A stretch of DNA of 64,000 bases from Gracilaria gracilis (taxonomy: Eukaryota; Rhodophyta; Florideophyceae; Gracilariales; Gracilariaceae). The DNA lies in NCBI GenBank assembly GCA_030374805.1, contig JARGSG010000042.1, positions 410,292-474,291 of the forward strand, written 5' to 3'. The translations under genes were made by a program, and so were the position numbers. This document shows positions 1 to 11,831 of the stretch, piece after piece. The notes under the pieces were generated by a model. That model searched no databases and was not told the DNA's origin. It saw only the letters and a program-made list of their open reading frames with translations. Every line of letters starts with the position of its first letter. Position 1 is the stretch's first letter.

Positions 1-3000
1 TCTTAGCTGGTCGTTCGTGAAAGTCTCGACGTTGGTCGTGAAAAAAGTCTGTAGAATGATCATTATTTGCAGCAAAGCATTGCTACAACTGCTACGTAGC
101 AAAATGCGTAATAAATTTACTATGGTTGCCTGCTTTTCTTTTTCATTAACCGCTGATACTCTTTGCGTCTGTATTTTAATTCAACGAATTTCTTCCGATT
201 GATGTCAATTACACAATGTGCTTGTAAATTTTCTGCATTCACCTGTGAAAGCTTTTGAACCTCAACTGCAACCCCATTGCTACTATGGCTTCTTGTTTGA
301 CTTAGCATATTCTGGTTAGTTGCTTCCGCGGTAGTCAAATGGCTCCGGAAATTTTTGTGGCGAGTTGCGTGGAGCTGCGGGCAAAAAACGATCAAACGGC
401 AACTGAGTCACTACAGCGCTTCCTCTGACTGACTTTTCTGCCTTTATTGTTGAAACCTTGCTCTCCGCTCTTTTAACTCCACGCGCCGGCGACGCTTTGG
501 TCCTTCATCGCGCTAGACGCTCGTCTAGCGCGCATCGGCGCTGCGGATATCGGGCGGTCTGCAATCCCGATTTGAGCTGAAACGATACGCTGTCGATATG
601 ACAGCGTTCGTTTCCTCAATCGTTGCGATACTAGAATAATGCGCTAGAGTCTTCGGAAAAGAATGTAAGCAAATATTTTTTTTACAGCGCTCCGAATGAC
701 AATCAATCGCTTTAAGCATAGACGGAACCGGTCAAAATGTTCTTTTGGAGCCAACAATCATTTCGGACAGTTATCGAAGAAACGACGCGCATACCCTGCA
801 TCGTTTTGGAATACTGAGATTCTGTGATTGTCGTGCAGGGGGTGATTTTGAGAGGAGGGATGTGTTGAGTCAACAATGTTAAGGTTTTCGACGGCGCATG
901 CGTTTATGTACAGCATCACACTGGACTAGCCTCGAAATGAAGATTTTAGTGCTTCCTCTTCGGTTTACTCACAGTGTGGATACTCCGCTGCATGTAACAG
1001 GAAAGACAAACAGCAACTTGTTGCTCACTGTACAAGTATTTAAACCTCATACAAAAAAATTGATTTCCCGCACATTACTATTCTGGGCTGAGAACTGCAG
1101 ATTGGATGCGGAAAGGCCTGTCGCCTTTGCCACATAGTAAAAGATTTAAAACAATGAGAGAACTGGAAGTTGCATTTTAGCCTAAAGCCTTAGGGCAGAC
1201 CGAAATGAATTTGGTTGTGATGGGACACACGTCTGTAGGGCTGCAGTTGTGCTGGGAAAAATTATATCACTCCAGTTAATGGGGACATGGGAGAGTTGAT
1301 GAAAGGGGAAGGGATCTGACATCATTGGATGATTTGAGCACAGCTGGACTTCCGGAGCGTTTAGAGCCTTCTCGTTCATTAGATGTCAGGGGTAGCATGT
1401 GGTGAGCAACGAGTCATCCTCATACAGAATGTAAGCGATATGACTTAAACGAACCCACGTACATGTAAGGTTACCAGGTCGCGAGATGACGAAGCAATAG
1501 TGCTATGAAACTTTCTTGTCTAGTAAAAACATGTATAAATTCTGTGGGTAGGCCATTAATGGAAAAGAATGTCCTAAAGATATTGATTTACAGTCTGCAA
1601 TGAGAGGGAGAGATCCGAAAAGCTAGAATACACATGGTTTTGGGAGAGGCAACGCTCGCACTTACACTTTAACCTTTAAAAATGGCGTTCGGACCTACAG
1701 GTTTAACCTTTAAAAATGGCCCGGGCCACAGAAAGGAGGTCTATGTATTTTTGGTCATGATTTTGCGTGTCTCGAAAGAGTCCCATATTCGAGCTCCGAC
1801 GTATCAACTAGTTGATCAACTATGGTTATACTTGGTATAAGATAGCAAGAGGTGGAGGTTAAGAACGACTTTCACTATCCTAACATGTTTCATCATAATT
1901 AAAAGTTGTGTCCTGGATGTTCTCTCTTGTCGCAAGCGCCACAGAAGACATAACCTTTATGGAAAGTGATTGAATCGATCGGTTTGTGTCGCAGCAAGGC
2001 CTTGTAACTTTACTGTACAAAGTTTGTGGGAGTTATGTAGGTCAGACGTTTTTCTAGACGACTCAAGGTGACAGGGCAGGTGTTTAGCTGGAATGTGTGG
2101 CTGCTAACAAGTTGAGACGTTGAAAACAATTGGAGGGAGCTGAATCTGGCGGGTAGCCATACACTGTGTAACTTTACCGTACACATTGCTATAGGTTGAC
2201 AGAGCAGTGTGGTCGAGTAGGTTTGCCGTACGAAACTTTCGTACTGCGGATCAATGTGAATACTGAAAGTTGTGAGGGCCAGTTAATCCATAAGATATTT
2301 CGATGTGAAGGACATTGATATTTAAGGCTAATCTGTGCCGAACAGGCTCACCAGTTCGTACATGTACTGGTAAGTGAGTAAGCTGAGAACATACATGTAA
2401 TCTGAAGTTAGCCATTTCTTTTGACGAGGATGGGGAATCGGGCAATGGGAGTGGATTTGTTTAACTTCAGATGTTTCTCGGAAGCAGGATACGCAATGGT
2501 ATCTACACGGCAACTTTCTTGTACAAGATAGCTAGGAATTTGCGTTGTCAAAATACAGGAGGGATTGGCGAATAGGAGTCGCGGGTTGGAGTGCGGAGAG
2601 AAGGCGGCGATTACATGTAGACAGAGATGTAAGCGACTGGAAGCGAAGAGCTCATCAGCGTCAGGGTGACAGGGGCTGTGGTGCGCTGTCGGAATACAAC
2701 TGCTCTCAGCGCGACTGAATGAGTGTCGCGAGCTGTCGATGGAGCACAAGTGCGTTGGGCGCACAGCTGACGCTGAGCACGTGCTGACGCGCGGAGATCG
2801 GCTAACGCGCGCAATTGCGCAGGGTGTCGCCACCACGTCGACCACGTGGCACAACCAAACTGCATGTGCGTCGCTTGTGATGGGTGCGACGCTAAACGAC
2901 GCTGGCTGAATTCCTCAATCCTTTTGGAGTTCAAACAAATTGCCATTAAACGGATTGAGCGTTTGTCAGGAAACCGCCTCCTGACATGCTGTCACAGCGT

Positions 3001-3444
3001 CAGAGTGAAGGAGGGCGGAGGCGGCTTGCTTGAGCGTGGGGCTCGCACTCGCTGGGCGGTGTTGGTTGACGGGTTGCTTCTTAGAGGCGGTTGTGGTGTG
3101 GCTTTTAATTTTGGGTGGCAAAATGATGGTTGGAGGCCCTCCGGGCCTGTATCTATGTACTTCTCTAAGGGATATCACAGCTGAAGAGAACGTGCTAGCA
3201 GGATTGAGGAAGGGCGGGTTGCCCGCTGGCGACGCATGTACGACTGTCTGCCCCGGGCTGTCATGACGATCCCTCTTGGATCTTGGGCCGATTGTTTATA
3301 CCGTCTTTAAGTTATGACAGACGCGGCAGCGTGCAGGAGCTGGGCTCGAGAGTTGGGATGGTACTTAAGGACAAGCGTATTGTGTGAACGTGCGCTTTTT
3401 TGGCGCCATTGATCAAGGTGCTCTGGTGACGTGATTGAGACAAA
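1..3444. other. Stretch without a supportable gene, upstream of the zinc-finger gene
   Basis: Only short open frames are present, with no domain, motif or low-stop stretch I recognise. A short direct repeat (core TTTAACCTTTAAAAATGGC) occurs twice near 1667-1720. The GC-richer last 800 bases may include the promoter and 5' UTR of the zinc-finger gene, but I see no convincing TATA box or start signal. An open frame at 2846-3184 has no recognisable content and is not called. Confidence 0.5.
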
Positions 3445-4115
3445 ATGAGTGCATCTAAGTTACGAATTGAATTCTTGCTGAACGGAAACGAGACCAGCGT
3501 GGGTGAGGGGTCGTCGTCGTCTTCAGGCTCGTTCATGTCGTCGTCGTCGTCGTCGTCGTCGTCGCATGGGGCGACATCATCAAAGCGGCCGTTCCCGTGC
3601 GAGACGTGCGGCTTCTCGTTTTCACAGCGGTCGGATCGGGCAAAGCATATTCGCACAGTGCATCTGCGGCAGCGGCCGTTCTCGTGCCAGTACTGCGCGC
3701 AGTCGTTTGGGGAGAAAGGCAACCTGTAAGTTGACAGCACACAAGCGCGTTTTGTGCGTAAGGACCCTTCTACTAACACGAGCTGGTGTTCATTTAACGT
3801 CACAGTAACAAGCACATTCGGGCGCTGCACGAGAAGGCTCGGCCGTTCAAGTGCGAGGAGTGCAAGTCGGCGTTCTCGTTCCACGATGGGCTGCAGCGGC
3901 ACGTGGCGATGGTGCACCGCGACCGGCGCCCGTTCGCGTGCAGCGAACCGGGGTGCGACAAGGCGTTCAAGCAAAAGGCGCACGCGGACAAGCACGTCAC
4001 CAGCGTGCACCGCAAGGAGAAGCCGTGCGAGTGCTTCTGCGGCGCGCGCTTCCGCGAGAAGTACAATATGCGGCAGCACCAGAAGGCCGTGCACAACATG
4101 CACCGCAGCTCGTGA
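3445..4115 (+). CDS. C2H2 zinc-finger protein, five fingers, two exons
   Basis: Exons 3445-3725 and 3806-4115 join to a 196-residue protein. It is probably a nuclear DNA-binding factor, by family knowledge. A serine-rich N-terminus (residues about 17-45, partly a TCG run) precedes five fingers. The first begins CETCGFSF; the second is split by the intron just after GEKGN and continues into KHIRALH. The third begins CEECKSAF, the fourth has the wider C-x4-C spacing (CSEPGCDKAF), and the last begins CECFCGARF. The splice restores a perfect C-x2-C-x12-H-x4-H second finger, which is the main evidence for the intron. The ATG at 3445 is the first in frame. No target genes can be inferred. Confidence 0.9.
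3538..3564 (+). repeat. (TCG)9 microsatellite coding polyserine
   Basis: Nine perfect TCG units encode a serine run in the N-terminal region of the zinc-finger protein. The repeat is in frame, so length change would alter the protein without breaking it. Confidence 0.9.
3726..3805 (+). other. Intron in the zinc-finger gene
   Basis: An 80-nt GT-AG intron starts GTAAGT and ends CACAG, with a perfect yeast-type branch site TACTAAC at about 3771-3777. It interrupts a leucine codon after its second base. Its removal restores the second zinc finger. Confidence 0.9.
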
Positions 4116-4136
4116 CCAGACCGAAGCGGCCACAAC

Positions 4137-4170
4137 GATAATAATAAGAATAGTAATAATAATAATAAAT
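4137..4170. repeat. AAT-rich microsatellite
   Basis: An interrupted run of AAT/ATA units sits just after the stop codon of the zinc-finger gene, in its likely 3' UTR and before the tRNA gene. Confidence 0.8.
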
Positions 4171-4233
4171 GCCGATGAAATTTGTATAGCGCAAACAAAA
4201 AAAGAAAATAGAGGTAACACCGCTGAAGCTGAA

Positions 4234-4305
4234 GCCGCTGACGAGGTTCGAACTCGTGATCTTTGGTTTACAAGACCAACGCCTTAACCGCTTGGCCACA
4301 ACGGC
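4234..4305 (-). tRNA. tRNA-Thr (anticodon UGU)
   Basis: The 72-nt reverse complement folds into a full cloverleaf. It has a 7-bp acceptor stem (GCCGTTG with CAGCGGC, one G-U), a D arm, a 5-bp anticodon stem (TTGGT/ACCAA) around loop CTTGTAA, a five-base variable loop, and a T arm with ACGAG-TTCGAAC-CTCGT. The anticodon TGT lies at 4270-4272 on the complementary strand. There is no intron and CCA is not encoded, as expected for a nuclear gene. Confidence 0.95.
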
Positions 4306-4540
4306 TCGCTGTCCACAGCAGCGCTTACATGCTCGACTTTCTCGCTAATACTTAACCCCCAGCGCTCTACTCACACGTTTACACGCAGCCCAGCTCCCAC
4401 CCCAACCACATCCGCACACACCACCGCGGCTAGCCCACCACCGCCTTCACCTCCCCCAGCTCCTCCGACAGTCTTGCCTTCCGCATCGCCTCGCGCTCTT
4501 ATCCTTCCTTCCTCATCACGCCCACCGCCACGCCCCCGTC

Positions 4541-4732
4541 ATGTCCGCTCTCTCCAGGCTCGTCCGAAGCGTCAACCTCCAGCAGATGACCACGCCCGAC
4601 ATCCTCCGCGTCGGCCAGCAGGTCTCGCAGAAAATCGGCGCCCCGGAGGTGGCCGCCCTCGGCCGCTGGTCAGTCGCCCTCGGTCTCGTCGTTTACTGGA
4701 TGGTAGAACCTAACTTTGAACAATCCTCATGA
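4541..4732 (+). CDS. Small single-pass membrane protein, possibly mitochondrial
   Basis: This 63-residue open frame starts at an ATG. The N-terminus (MSALSRLVRSV) is basic and amphipathic, like a mitochondrial signal. A hydrophobic segment near residues 39-55 (AALGRWSVALGLVVYW) would span a membrane once. The size and layout recall small accessory subunits of respiratory complexes or ATP synthase, but I recognise no family. Its TGA (4730-4732) directly abuts the stop codon of the convergent VPS36 gene, so the two 3' UTRs must overlap. A different start or an unseen intron is possible. Confidence 0.5.
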   Translation: MSALSRLVRSVNLQQMTTPDILRVGQQVSQKIGAPEVAALGRWSVALGLVVYWMVEPNFEQSS

Positions 4733-5893
4733 TTTACTCCCCGTGTTCGAGTTCTTCAACAGCATCGGGAACCCGTTGGGGAAGAATCGAAGTCCGTCCG
4801 TTGTCTCGTCGCGCGCAAGAAATCCTAGCGCCTCCGCCTCTTTGAGCATTGCTAACGCTCTTTGAATTGGGATATGTCGCGTTCGAACCACGTCTAATGC
4901 GGTGATACTACTTTCTTTCAACGCCATATCCAGTAAACTCTGTGCCCCCGATGAATCTTTTGAGCAGTCCATCCACAGTGCTAATACTCCGCTCTCTAAT
5001 CTCCTCACTTCGATTCCCAATTTTAGCCTTCGAAAAGCTCCGCACGCCGCTCGAAAATCCTCTGGCGATACCAGCTCAGTGCTTGCTCGATTGCGCATCG
5101 TTAAACAATATGCATCTGTTAACGTCATAATTCCCCCAACTCGAACAACCGCCACTCGTAGAAACTGTGACAGCTGCCTTGAAAGCTGTTCCCTATACAC
5201 CGCCACATTCCCACCGGTCAACTCTTTTGTGACGGGTGATTCTATACCCATCTCCGCCATCATGTTCAACAATTCATTGTCCTCGCCGTTTGCATCTTTC
5301 TTCGTTCGAAACAACCCAGCAATCTTCATCAAGTCCTCAGCCTGATCACGAAGCTGATCAATAGAAGAGAACCCAGTATGTATTGCTTCTCGCCTTTGAG
5401 CGTTTTGCATCCGTACTCGATCTTGAACACCACTCATGCCCGCCCGTCTTGGCACATACTCCCCCATTCTTTCCTTTTCAGCCGCTTCTTTCGCCATTCG
5501 TTCCGCAATTCGCTGCCATTCCTTCCGTGCACACGCCTCGTTCACAGCGTTCATGAACCGGTCTCGATCCCTTGCGGCCGTTTTTGATTCGAAGTTTATC
5601 CGAACACCACGCCCGAAGCGAAGGAGGATTCTTGCTCGAAGCGGTGATGATTTGTCTTCCGTTGGCGAGGAAGCCGATAAAGATGTTAGATTGGCACTAA
5701 TTGCCCTCGTTCGACGCGCATCTGTCCACACTATACGGTGCGTTGTCACGTTCAGTAGACCTTTCACGTGGGAAGTGGCCTTTTTGTCATGAGTCTGTAT
5801 CGTTGTCTTGTCAATACTGGCAGTTATGAATTCCCCATCCACGACTTTCAATGTACCTGCCGGCGTGAGTTCGCATGGGGAAAAGTATTCCAT
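4727..5893 (-). CDS. VPS36: ESCRT-II subunit VPS36
   Basis: This 388-residue protein from an ATG at 5893 is one of the three kinds of ESCRT-II subunit. ESCRT-II acts on endosomes to sort ubiquitinated membrane proteins into multivesicular bodies. The N-terminal part (about 1-140) fits a GLUE domain, with the motif GLLNVTTHRIVWTD matching the family's LTTHR-iW signature. The C-terminal half carries the tandem winged helices, with recognisable stretches GIESPVTKE, GGIMTLTDAYC, TELVSPEDF and GLRFFPNGFP. Length fits the family, and no NZF insert is seen. The frame stays open upstream only through non-ATG codons, so 5893 is preferred. There are no frameshifts or introns. Confidence 0.93.
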   Translation of the reverse strand: MEYFSPCELTPAGTLKVVDGEFITASIDKTTIQTHDKKATSHVKGLLNVTTHRIVWTDARRTRAISANLTSLSASSPTEDKSSPLRARILLRFGRGVRINFESKTAARDRDRFMNAVNEACARKEWQRIAERMAKEAAEKERMGEYVPRRAGMSGVQDRVRMQNAQRREAIHTGFSSIDQLRDQAEDLMKIAGLFRTKKDANGEDNELLNMMAEMGIESPVTKELTGGNVAVYREQLSRQLSQFLRVAVVRVGGIMTLTDAYCLTMRNRASTELVSPEDFRAACGAFRRLKLGIEVRRLESGVLALWMDCSKDSSGAQSLLDMALKESSITALDVVRTRHIPIQRALAMLKEAEALGFLARDETTDGLRFFPNGFPMLLKNSNTGSKS

Positions 5894-8185
5894 ACTGGGC
5901 AAGTGAGTCAAAGACCCCTCGTATTCTAGCTCTCAGTTTGCGCGGGGCAATTGGTCCAATACCTTCACTCTCGCCAGCTTCGAACGGAACGCGCAACCGG
6001 AGCCGTGCGGAAATACTAACATGTACTTCGCCCACACATCACTCCAGCCATTGGGAAATCGTTAGCATGGTTCTCTCAAGGGTCTGTTTACGTGGTTTCC
6101 CCACTGCCATCACCCCCGTTGAAACATTTATCCAGCGGCTCTCGTGGGAGCCACCCTATGTATGGGTGTTGCGACTACGATTGTTTGTCATGAGTCATCT
6201 TGGTTCTGTTGGAAAGTTACTGGAGATTGCGTCTTGTTTTTTGGAAAAAAAACTGAAGGTGTCTACTGTAGCGCTATTTTCCAGTCAGCTTGGCAGCGAG
6301 CTGGGGGAAGATAGAAAACTCTCTTAATTGTGCTGTATAGAAAACACCAAATGAATACCTTTTACAACATTGTATATTTGATGGCAACAAAAGTTTCCAA
6401 TGTCTTTTAGAAAACCCACTGTATTCGTAAAGAAACTAAAAATCAAACAGTAAGTTACCTCCCCTTGGTCGATGGCCACCTGTGTACCAATCAACATAGC
6501 AAAAAAACAATCTCCATGCTTAGAACTATACAATGGTTACTTTCATTACTTATATATTTGTAACGAGTTTGTAACGTTTGTAACAATACTTTGCGTTACA
6601 AATAATTACTTTCGTTACTTACAAAGACTGCTCGCCAGAGGAATACGTGGAGCACGTGGACCAGATTTTCTAATTTCAAATTTTTATTCTTTGAAGAGCG
6701 ACTGCAAGACCGCAACGGCGAGCGACTACGGGACCAAGACCGCTAGCGACTGCAAAAAAGCGGCGGCAAGCGACTTCGAGACAGCGAGCGAATGCGTGAC
6801 AGCGACGGCAAGCGACTGCAAGACACAAACGGCGAGCTACTCAGTACCGGCACGGTCGCTGCCCCGCAGAACGACAGCCGAGCCATGGAACGGACTTGTG
6901 ACTGCACGGCAGCGGCGCGCAGAGCGGAAAAATAGCGCTTTCGCATGACCCCAGCAAATAATATCTGAACTGCGAAATAAAGGGTCTTTTTTTACAAAAG
7001 TATTAAGATACGAATAAAAATAAGTACCATATTTGTAACGTAAACATATAAGAACCATAAGACGAAGGTTTTACATCATTTATTATCTACGTTAATTTAT
7101 AAGTATACTTTTAACAACTATACCTAAAGGAATGTTAAAAAACTCTAACATTTTTCGACTATCGTTAGCCATCTTCTTGCAAACTTATATTTAAAAGCGC
7201 AATATCTATGTTGTAGAGCTCACTTAGTTTACACTGATATCATGGTTACCTGGATATCCAATATTGGCCAAAACGTATTTTAATCTGTCGATGTTTTTTC
7301 TAAATCATTTTTGACTACTAAACGTGTTCATTTGATCAACATGTTGAAAGACCGGTTCTTCAGTTACCTTTTTTACAATCAACGCTAGTTCTAATTTCAT
7401 ATAGTAATCTAGGCTACTCACATTATTTAAAAATTATTTAGAACTCAAATGTGTGGTTGGAAAATTCTAAAATCTTTTTTAATAAAATATAGTAGGTTTT
7501 TTAAGAAAATGTAAACGCTCCTAAATTTCTTGGAAAAAATTTTGCTCAATAAGAATTTTGGGATAGTTAAACTTTCATACAAATATTGAAATGTAAGTTT
7601 GCACAAAGAACAAAGATCATTCGGGTCCACCTAATATAAAACTCTCCCTAAGTTTCAAGCCATAGGAATAAGACGAATAAATTAACTACAAGACGTCACT
7701 TGTTTCTAGAAGTAGCAGAAGCCAGAATAAATTGTTTCAACCATGTGAGCTTAGTTATAAAACCGCAAACGTCAACCCACAGTAAAACCAAAATATAATA
7801 GCGTAATAGTTGATGAAGAAACTAAAGATTTTAGTGCAAACCCAGACGTGGAAATCAGACGAAGAAGTTCGGTGTCTTTTCTCCAAGCAGAGTAGCTGAG
7901 CAAATAGAGCACTTCAAGGAATGGGTGCGTAACCCGGGCGTAAGACCAGGACCCACCGTCTTGACAAACAAAGCGAGGATGGCAGGAAACCGAGGAGTCT
8001 GGGTTAGAGAGGTACACTGTAAGGTCGATCGATGACGTCATCCAAGGTGGATGATTCTCGTAAAAGTGGTACCGTAAACCGCAGAACGCGAAACCAGGTA
8101 AGACAAATGGGCGAGGGCAAACAAGCAACACCTGAAGTGCAACGCCTTCCTTGAAGGATTCCCGCGACTTAGTTGTTTTCCGACA
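5894..8185. other. Intergenic, AT-rich in its second half
   Basis: No open frame here carries a recognisable domain. 6540-6640 has scattered repeats of GTTAC/GTAAC. 6699-6838 is a degenerate minisatellite. 6960-7750 is strongly AT-rich. A stretch around 7890-7950 resembles a tRNA A-box but lacks a B-box and a fold, so it is not called. Confidence 0.5.
6699..6838. repeat. Degenerate minisatellite (AGCGACTGCAAGACC-type units)
   Basis: Six or so diverged units built on AGCGACTGCAAGAC plus AACGGC occur in tandem with spacing of roughly 24-33 bp. In one frame they would read as S-D-C-K-T-A-T-A repeats, but the host frame has no other sign of coding. Confidence 0.7.
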
Positions 8186-8904
8186 TGTCGGCTGGGTTAA
8201 TTATGACTGCATACGATGGCCACGTGGGTGGATGGGACACGTGGGACACGGCAGAGTCCAGAAGGTTGGCACAGCATTGCTGTTAGTTCTGCACTCTTTA
8301 TGGGAGTATTCTAGATTATTATAATATTTGCCACACAGTACGGGAGGTTAGCTACACACTATATAGTGTCGGGGCAACTGGGCCCCGCCACTAAGTGAAT
8401 CTCCCCAACCAGGGTTGGCTCTAGACTCTTCTCCTTCGGCGGTATTCCACTCCTTCTCGGAGGGATATTCCGTAGCATACGGACCGTCTATCCACCCTGC
8501 GTCAACCAAACGAACTCAATTGTGGGAGTATTACACCGCTATTTGTCGCGTTTGCCTTTTATAAGGATTTGCCCGGCTTTGCCCTCTCTCTCCGTCACTC
8601 TCGTGACTTCCCCTTTCTCCTTTCTTCTTTTTTGGGTTGTTCTCCGCGACCCGCGGCTCGTGCTGACAACTGTCTACACTTGCCACCCCTGTGGAACACC
8701 GCCTCATCTGAAGATACGCACGCACCGTTTACACGGATTCCAGCTTCTGGTTTATCTTCCTACGCCTGGCGTGAAGGGTGGCCTGGGCCTTACAAACCGA
8801 CTCCGTCGTGTCACCCTTGGAAGAGCTTTGCTACTGTGCTGCCTTGCCTGAGGAAGATCCCGAATGTCTTCGTGGTTCTTTCCCCATTGGGGCATTGCAC
8901 TACA
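8186..8904 (+). repeat. 5' LTR of gypsy-1 (left edge tentative)
   Basis: The right edge is set by the primer-binding site, which follows three bases after a terminal CA at 8903-8904. The left edge is placed at a TGTCGGCTGGG start, a usual LTR beginning, but no second LTR is present to confirm it. The sequence has little similarity to the gypsy-2 LTR apart from its position. Confidence 0.5.
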
Positions 8905-8907
8905 AAC

Positions 8908-8920
8908 TGGTCTCCCGACC
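8908..8920 (+). other. Primer-binding site of gypsy-1
   Basis: TGGTCTCCCGACC starts with the TGG that pairs with tRNA 3' CCA. It is identical to the site next to the 5' LTR of gypsy-2 (51403-51415, minus strand), followed in both by TAGAA. The priming tRNA should end GGTCGGGAGACCA; I cannot assign it. Confidence 0.8.
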
Positions 8921-9010
8921 TAGAAGCTTGTCTGTGTGCTTTTTCTCTTTTGGAGGTGATTTTTAGTGTGTCCGGAAGATTCCATGTACTCCCGTTTAAC
9001 GGTTTCATCG

Positions 9011-11278
9011 ATGTCCCAGAAGCCATCTGGTGCGGAGCCGGCGGTTACCCGCAGCCGCTCCCGTGATGATGGGGATGTTCCCAATGATCGAGGGGTTTCT
9101 AAAATCCCGATTCGGGCTGGTTCTACCCTCTTCGCAAAGGTTTCCTCTCGGACTTAGAGCCAACACCGAGAATCCCTGGACCTTCCTTTGCCCTCGTTGG
9201 CCAGCTCTCGGCCTGTTGCCGGGCCTGCTCCAGTCCCTACTGGTCCGCCTTTGGCATCCCAGCCAGCAGCCGCTTTTGCGGGATCCTTACCTCGCCGTGA
9301 GGCTGCCAACACCCCCCAGGGGAAATTCCCTGGAGGTCCAGGTACGCACTCTGCGTGCCGCCCACAATGCCCTTGTAGCGGAATTTCTAGCCCTCCGTGA
9401 GGGGGTCGAGATTGCCCCTGCGAGGGATGTTGCTGAAGATCTCAGCGTATTGCGGTCTGATGTCAACAAAATGATGGAGTTCTTGGGTTCGCCCGCCGCC
9501 TTCTTTGAAGGGATTGGGGAGCGTTTCAATCGCGTCCGAGCCCGTCTGGAGACGTTGGAGCAAACCATAACAAGGGACAATAACTCTCCAGATGATCCGA
9601 TTGCTGCTGTGTCACAACGCGACCAGCGCGCTGGAACAAGCAAAGGCCACCGGAGGTGGAAATCGAAACGCTACAACGATCATTAGGATACGCTGACCTC
9701 GTCGGATTCTAACCCGAGTCACTCGGATGGGTCTACTTCTTCTCACTCTGAGTCGGAAGATGGTCTCCGTGAGCGCTCTTCCCTCTCTAAGCGGTCGTCT
9801 GCCACCCAGGGGGTGATTCGCTCCCGCACCAAGGGCAGGAGACACTCCGGACTCCGGGAATTGAAGCCTACGAATAGGATGTTCCGAAAGTTACTTTCGT
9901 ACCGATACTATCGGCTGGAGGATTCATCGCTGGACCGCACACCCCAAGGAACGGGAAGAGTGAAAGATTGCATCAAGCGGATGCAACTTTCACTGAAGAA
10001 CCAGAACTTTTCTGGAGAGGATCCAATTATGGTCTTGGATTTCCTCGCCCGCTTCGTGGCGGAGGCCGATATACTCGGTATGAACAAAGGAAATGCCTAC
10101 GTGGCGCTGCCGCACTTTTTACGGGGAGTGGCCGAAGACCAATTTTACTCTGTAAGAGGTTCGTCGAGAGCCTCTGAAGAGGGGTCACGTGCTGGCTGGA
10201 GGCCTTGCAGTACCTCATGAGGTCGTACGCGACAAATGATGCCATTCAGTCAGGGATCCTTGCTTTGAGGGATACCAGACAACTCCCCGGAGAGGTCGAA
10301 ACCGATTATTCGGTGCGCCTCAACAAGGCTTTCCACCGCTGTGGCAATGTCTACCCGCTGGGGAACGTTCTACGATGTTCATTGATGGTCTGAGCCCAGC
10401 CATCAAGTCACTCGTTGCCCGACGTCGGGAGGACAAACCGAGAATTACTTACTTCGAGTTGGTCCAAGCCTCTCGCGCGGAGGGTGATGCACTACGTGCC
10501 CGTGGTTTTCAGTCGAGGTCGAGGCCCGCTATAGCGTTGGTAATTGAGGACCGCTCCCCATCGCTCTCGCTAATCGCCGACGAACACCTTCAACAGAGAT
10601 ATGACAACGTCCAGCTTGCGCATGGCGAAGTCGCTTCCGTGCCGACCACGGAACTCCCGTCCACGACGGATGCATCGTACGATACGGCGCTGGCCGACCC
10701 AGCACTGTACGCCTACAACCGTCGTATGATGGCACCTCCTATTCCCTATTCGAATGGAGGTACCCGTTTTCAACGGCCTGGATGGGGAGACACCCGCCCT
10801 GCGGTTCGATTCGCCGACGCTCGGAATGGTAACCCGCAAGCGGGGGCGTCGAGGCTAATTTGCCACTTGTGTTATACACATGGGCACACTTCACCTCAAA
10901 GTCTCCTCTCGATGAGGGAGTTGCCAAAAGTAGTGGCCAACTACGAGGCACTCACTCCCGAGGAGAAGAGAGTCGTCCTGGTCGGAATCTATCTGCGCGC
11001 CAAGACGGACTTCTCGCACGTCATCCCGCAATCGCGGCCACTCCCGGCAAAACTGGTTGTCCGGAGAAGGAGAAGCTTCGAGAAGAGAAGATGAAGAAGC
11101 AGAGAGAAGATAAAATTTGGCCTGTAAGATCAGGGTTTACTCAAGTCATTCGGTCGTAGTTGAACTATATTGTCCCCACTACTCGAGACGATAACCGCAA
11201 AGCGTAGGTACGAGCTGGAATTTCCCTCAAGAGAAAGGTCCAGCACCCTTTGTGATCCAGGAGGGTGCGTCGGTGTTA
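9011..11278 (+). pseudogene. Ty3/gypsy gag (gypsy-1), broken, cut off in the protease
   Basis: The protein matches the gag of gypsy-2 along its length but needs at least four frame changes. In order: a Pro/Ala-rich start, a coiled-coil stretch (about 9340-9560, LRAAHNALVAEFLALR), a basic linker, the gag core (about 9860-10460, with KDCIKRMQLSLKNQNF and ADILGMN), and a zinc knuckle near 10860. The knuckle reads CHLCYTHGHTSPQS, so its last cysteine is serine. Reading resumes weakly toward a protease (GPAPFVIQEGA, like GAGPNFIVE in gypsy-2) and stops where transposon A begins at 11,279. No reverse transcriptase follows. Confidence 0.85.
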
Positions 11279-11831
11279 TCGGAATGATACGTTTGGTGAC
11301 AAAAATGACCGAATAAAAATGATCGAAAAACCGGTGAATTTATACAAATTTGGATGTGCTTAATTTCCGAAAATATTTCCACATTCCCACTTGTACTAGC
11401 TTGTGTGGAAAGAATCATTCACGATTATTTACATCATTGCCAGTTTAGATGGAAGACAAACTAGCATGTTACTTCCCTTCATACTAGTTTCCGAACCCAA
11501 TATAAGTGTGTAAGTGGCACATATTTAGAACTTTACGGCCCCAAGCAGGGTATATATATTCCCAAATAGGTATATATAAACATAGATAGCTGTTTATGAA
11601 ATATGATTAGAAGAATACAAACCATTCGAATATAAACTCTCTATAGAGAAACAGCACATCTGTTTTACAGCTCTCATATCAGATATCGGGCATTTATTCT
11701 CTCACTTTTGAAACGCCTTCGCATCACGTGCCACCTCCCCCATCACTCCGTCCCACCATCCGCGCGCCATATTACGCTCCCTACCTCTACGTACCCCCCT
11801 CTCCCCCAACACCCCCACATCACTCCACGCC

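Noticed and set aside
2846-3184. 112-codon plus-strand frame as a gene
   Set aside because: No domain, ordinary base composition, and an overlapping antisense frame of similar quality.
3312-4220. 302-codon minus-strand frame over the zinc-finger gene
   Set aside because: It is antisense to a convincing spliced C2H2 gene. Its Val/Ala/Leu-rich and Asp-rich content comes from the complementary codons.
5811-6035. N-terminal extension of VPS36
   Set aside because: This minus-strand frame is out of phase with VPS36. The family N-terminus fits the ATG at 5893.
7885-7960. tRNA-like or SINE-like sequence
   Set aside because: An A-box-like TAGCTGAGC...AGAGC is present, but there is no B-box and no cloverleaf can be folded.
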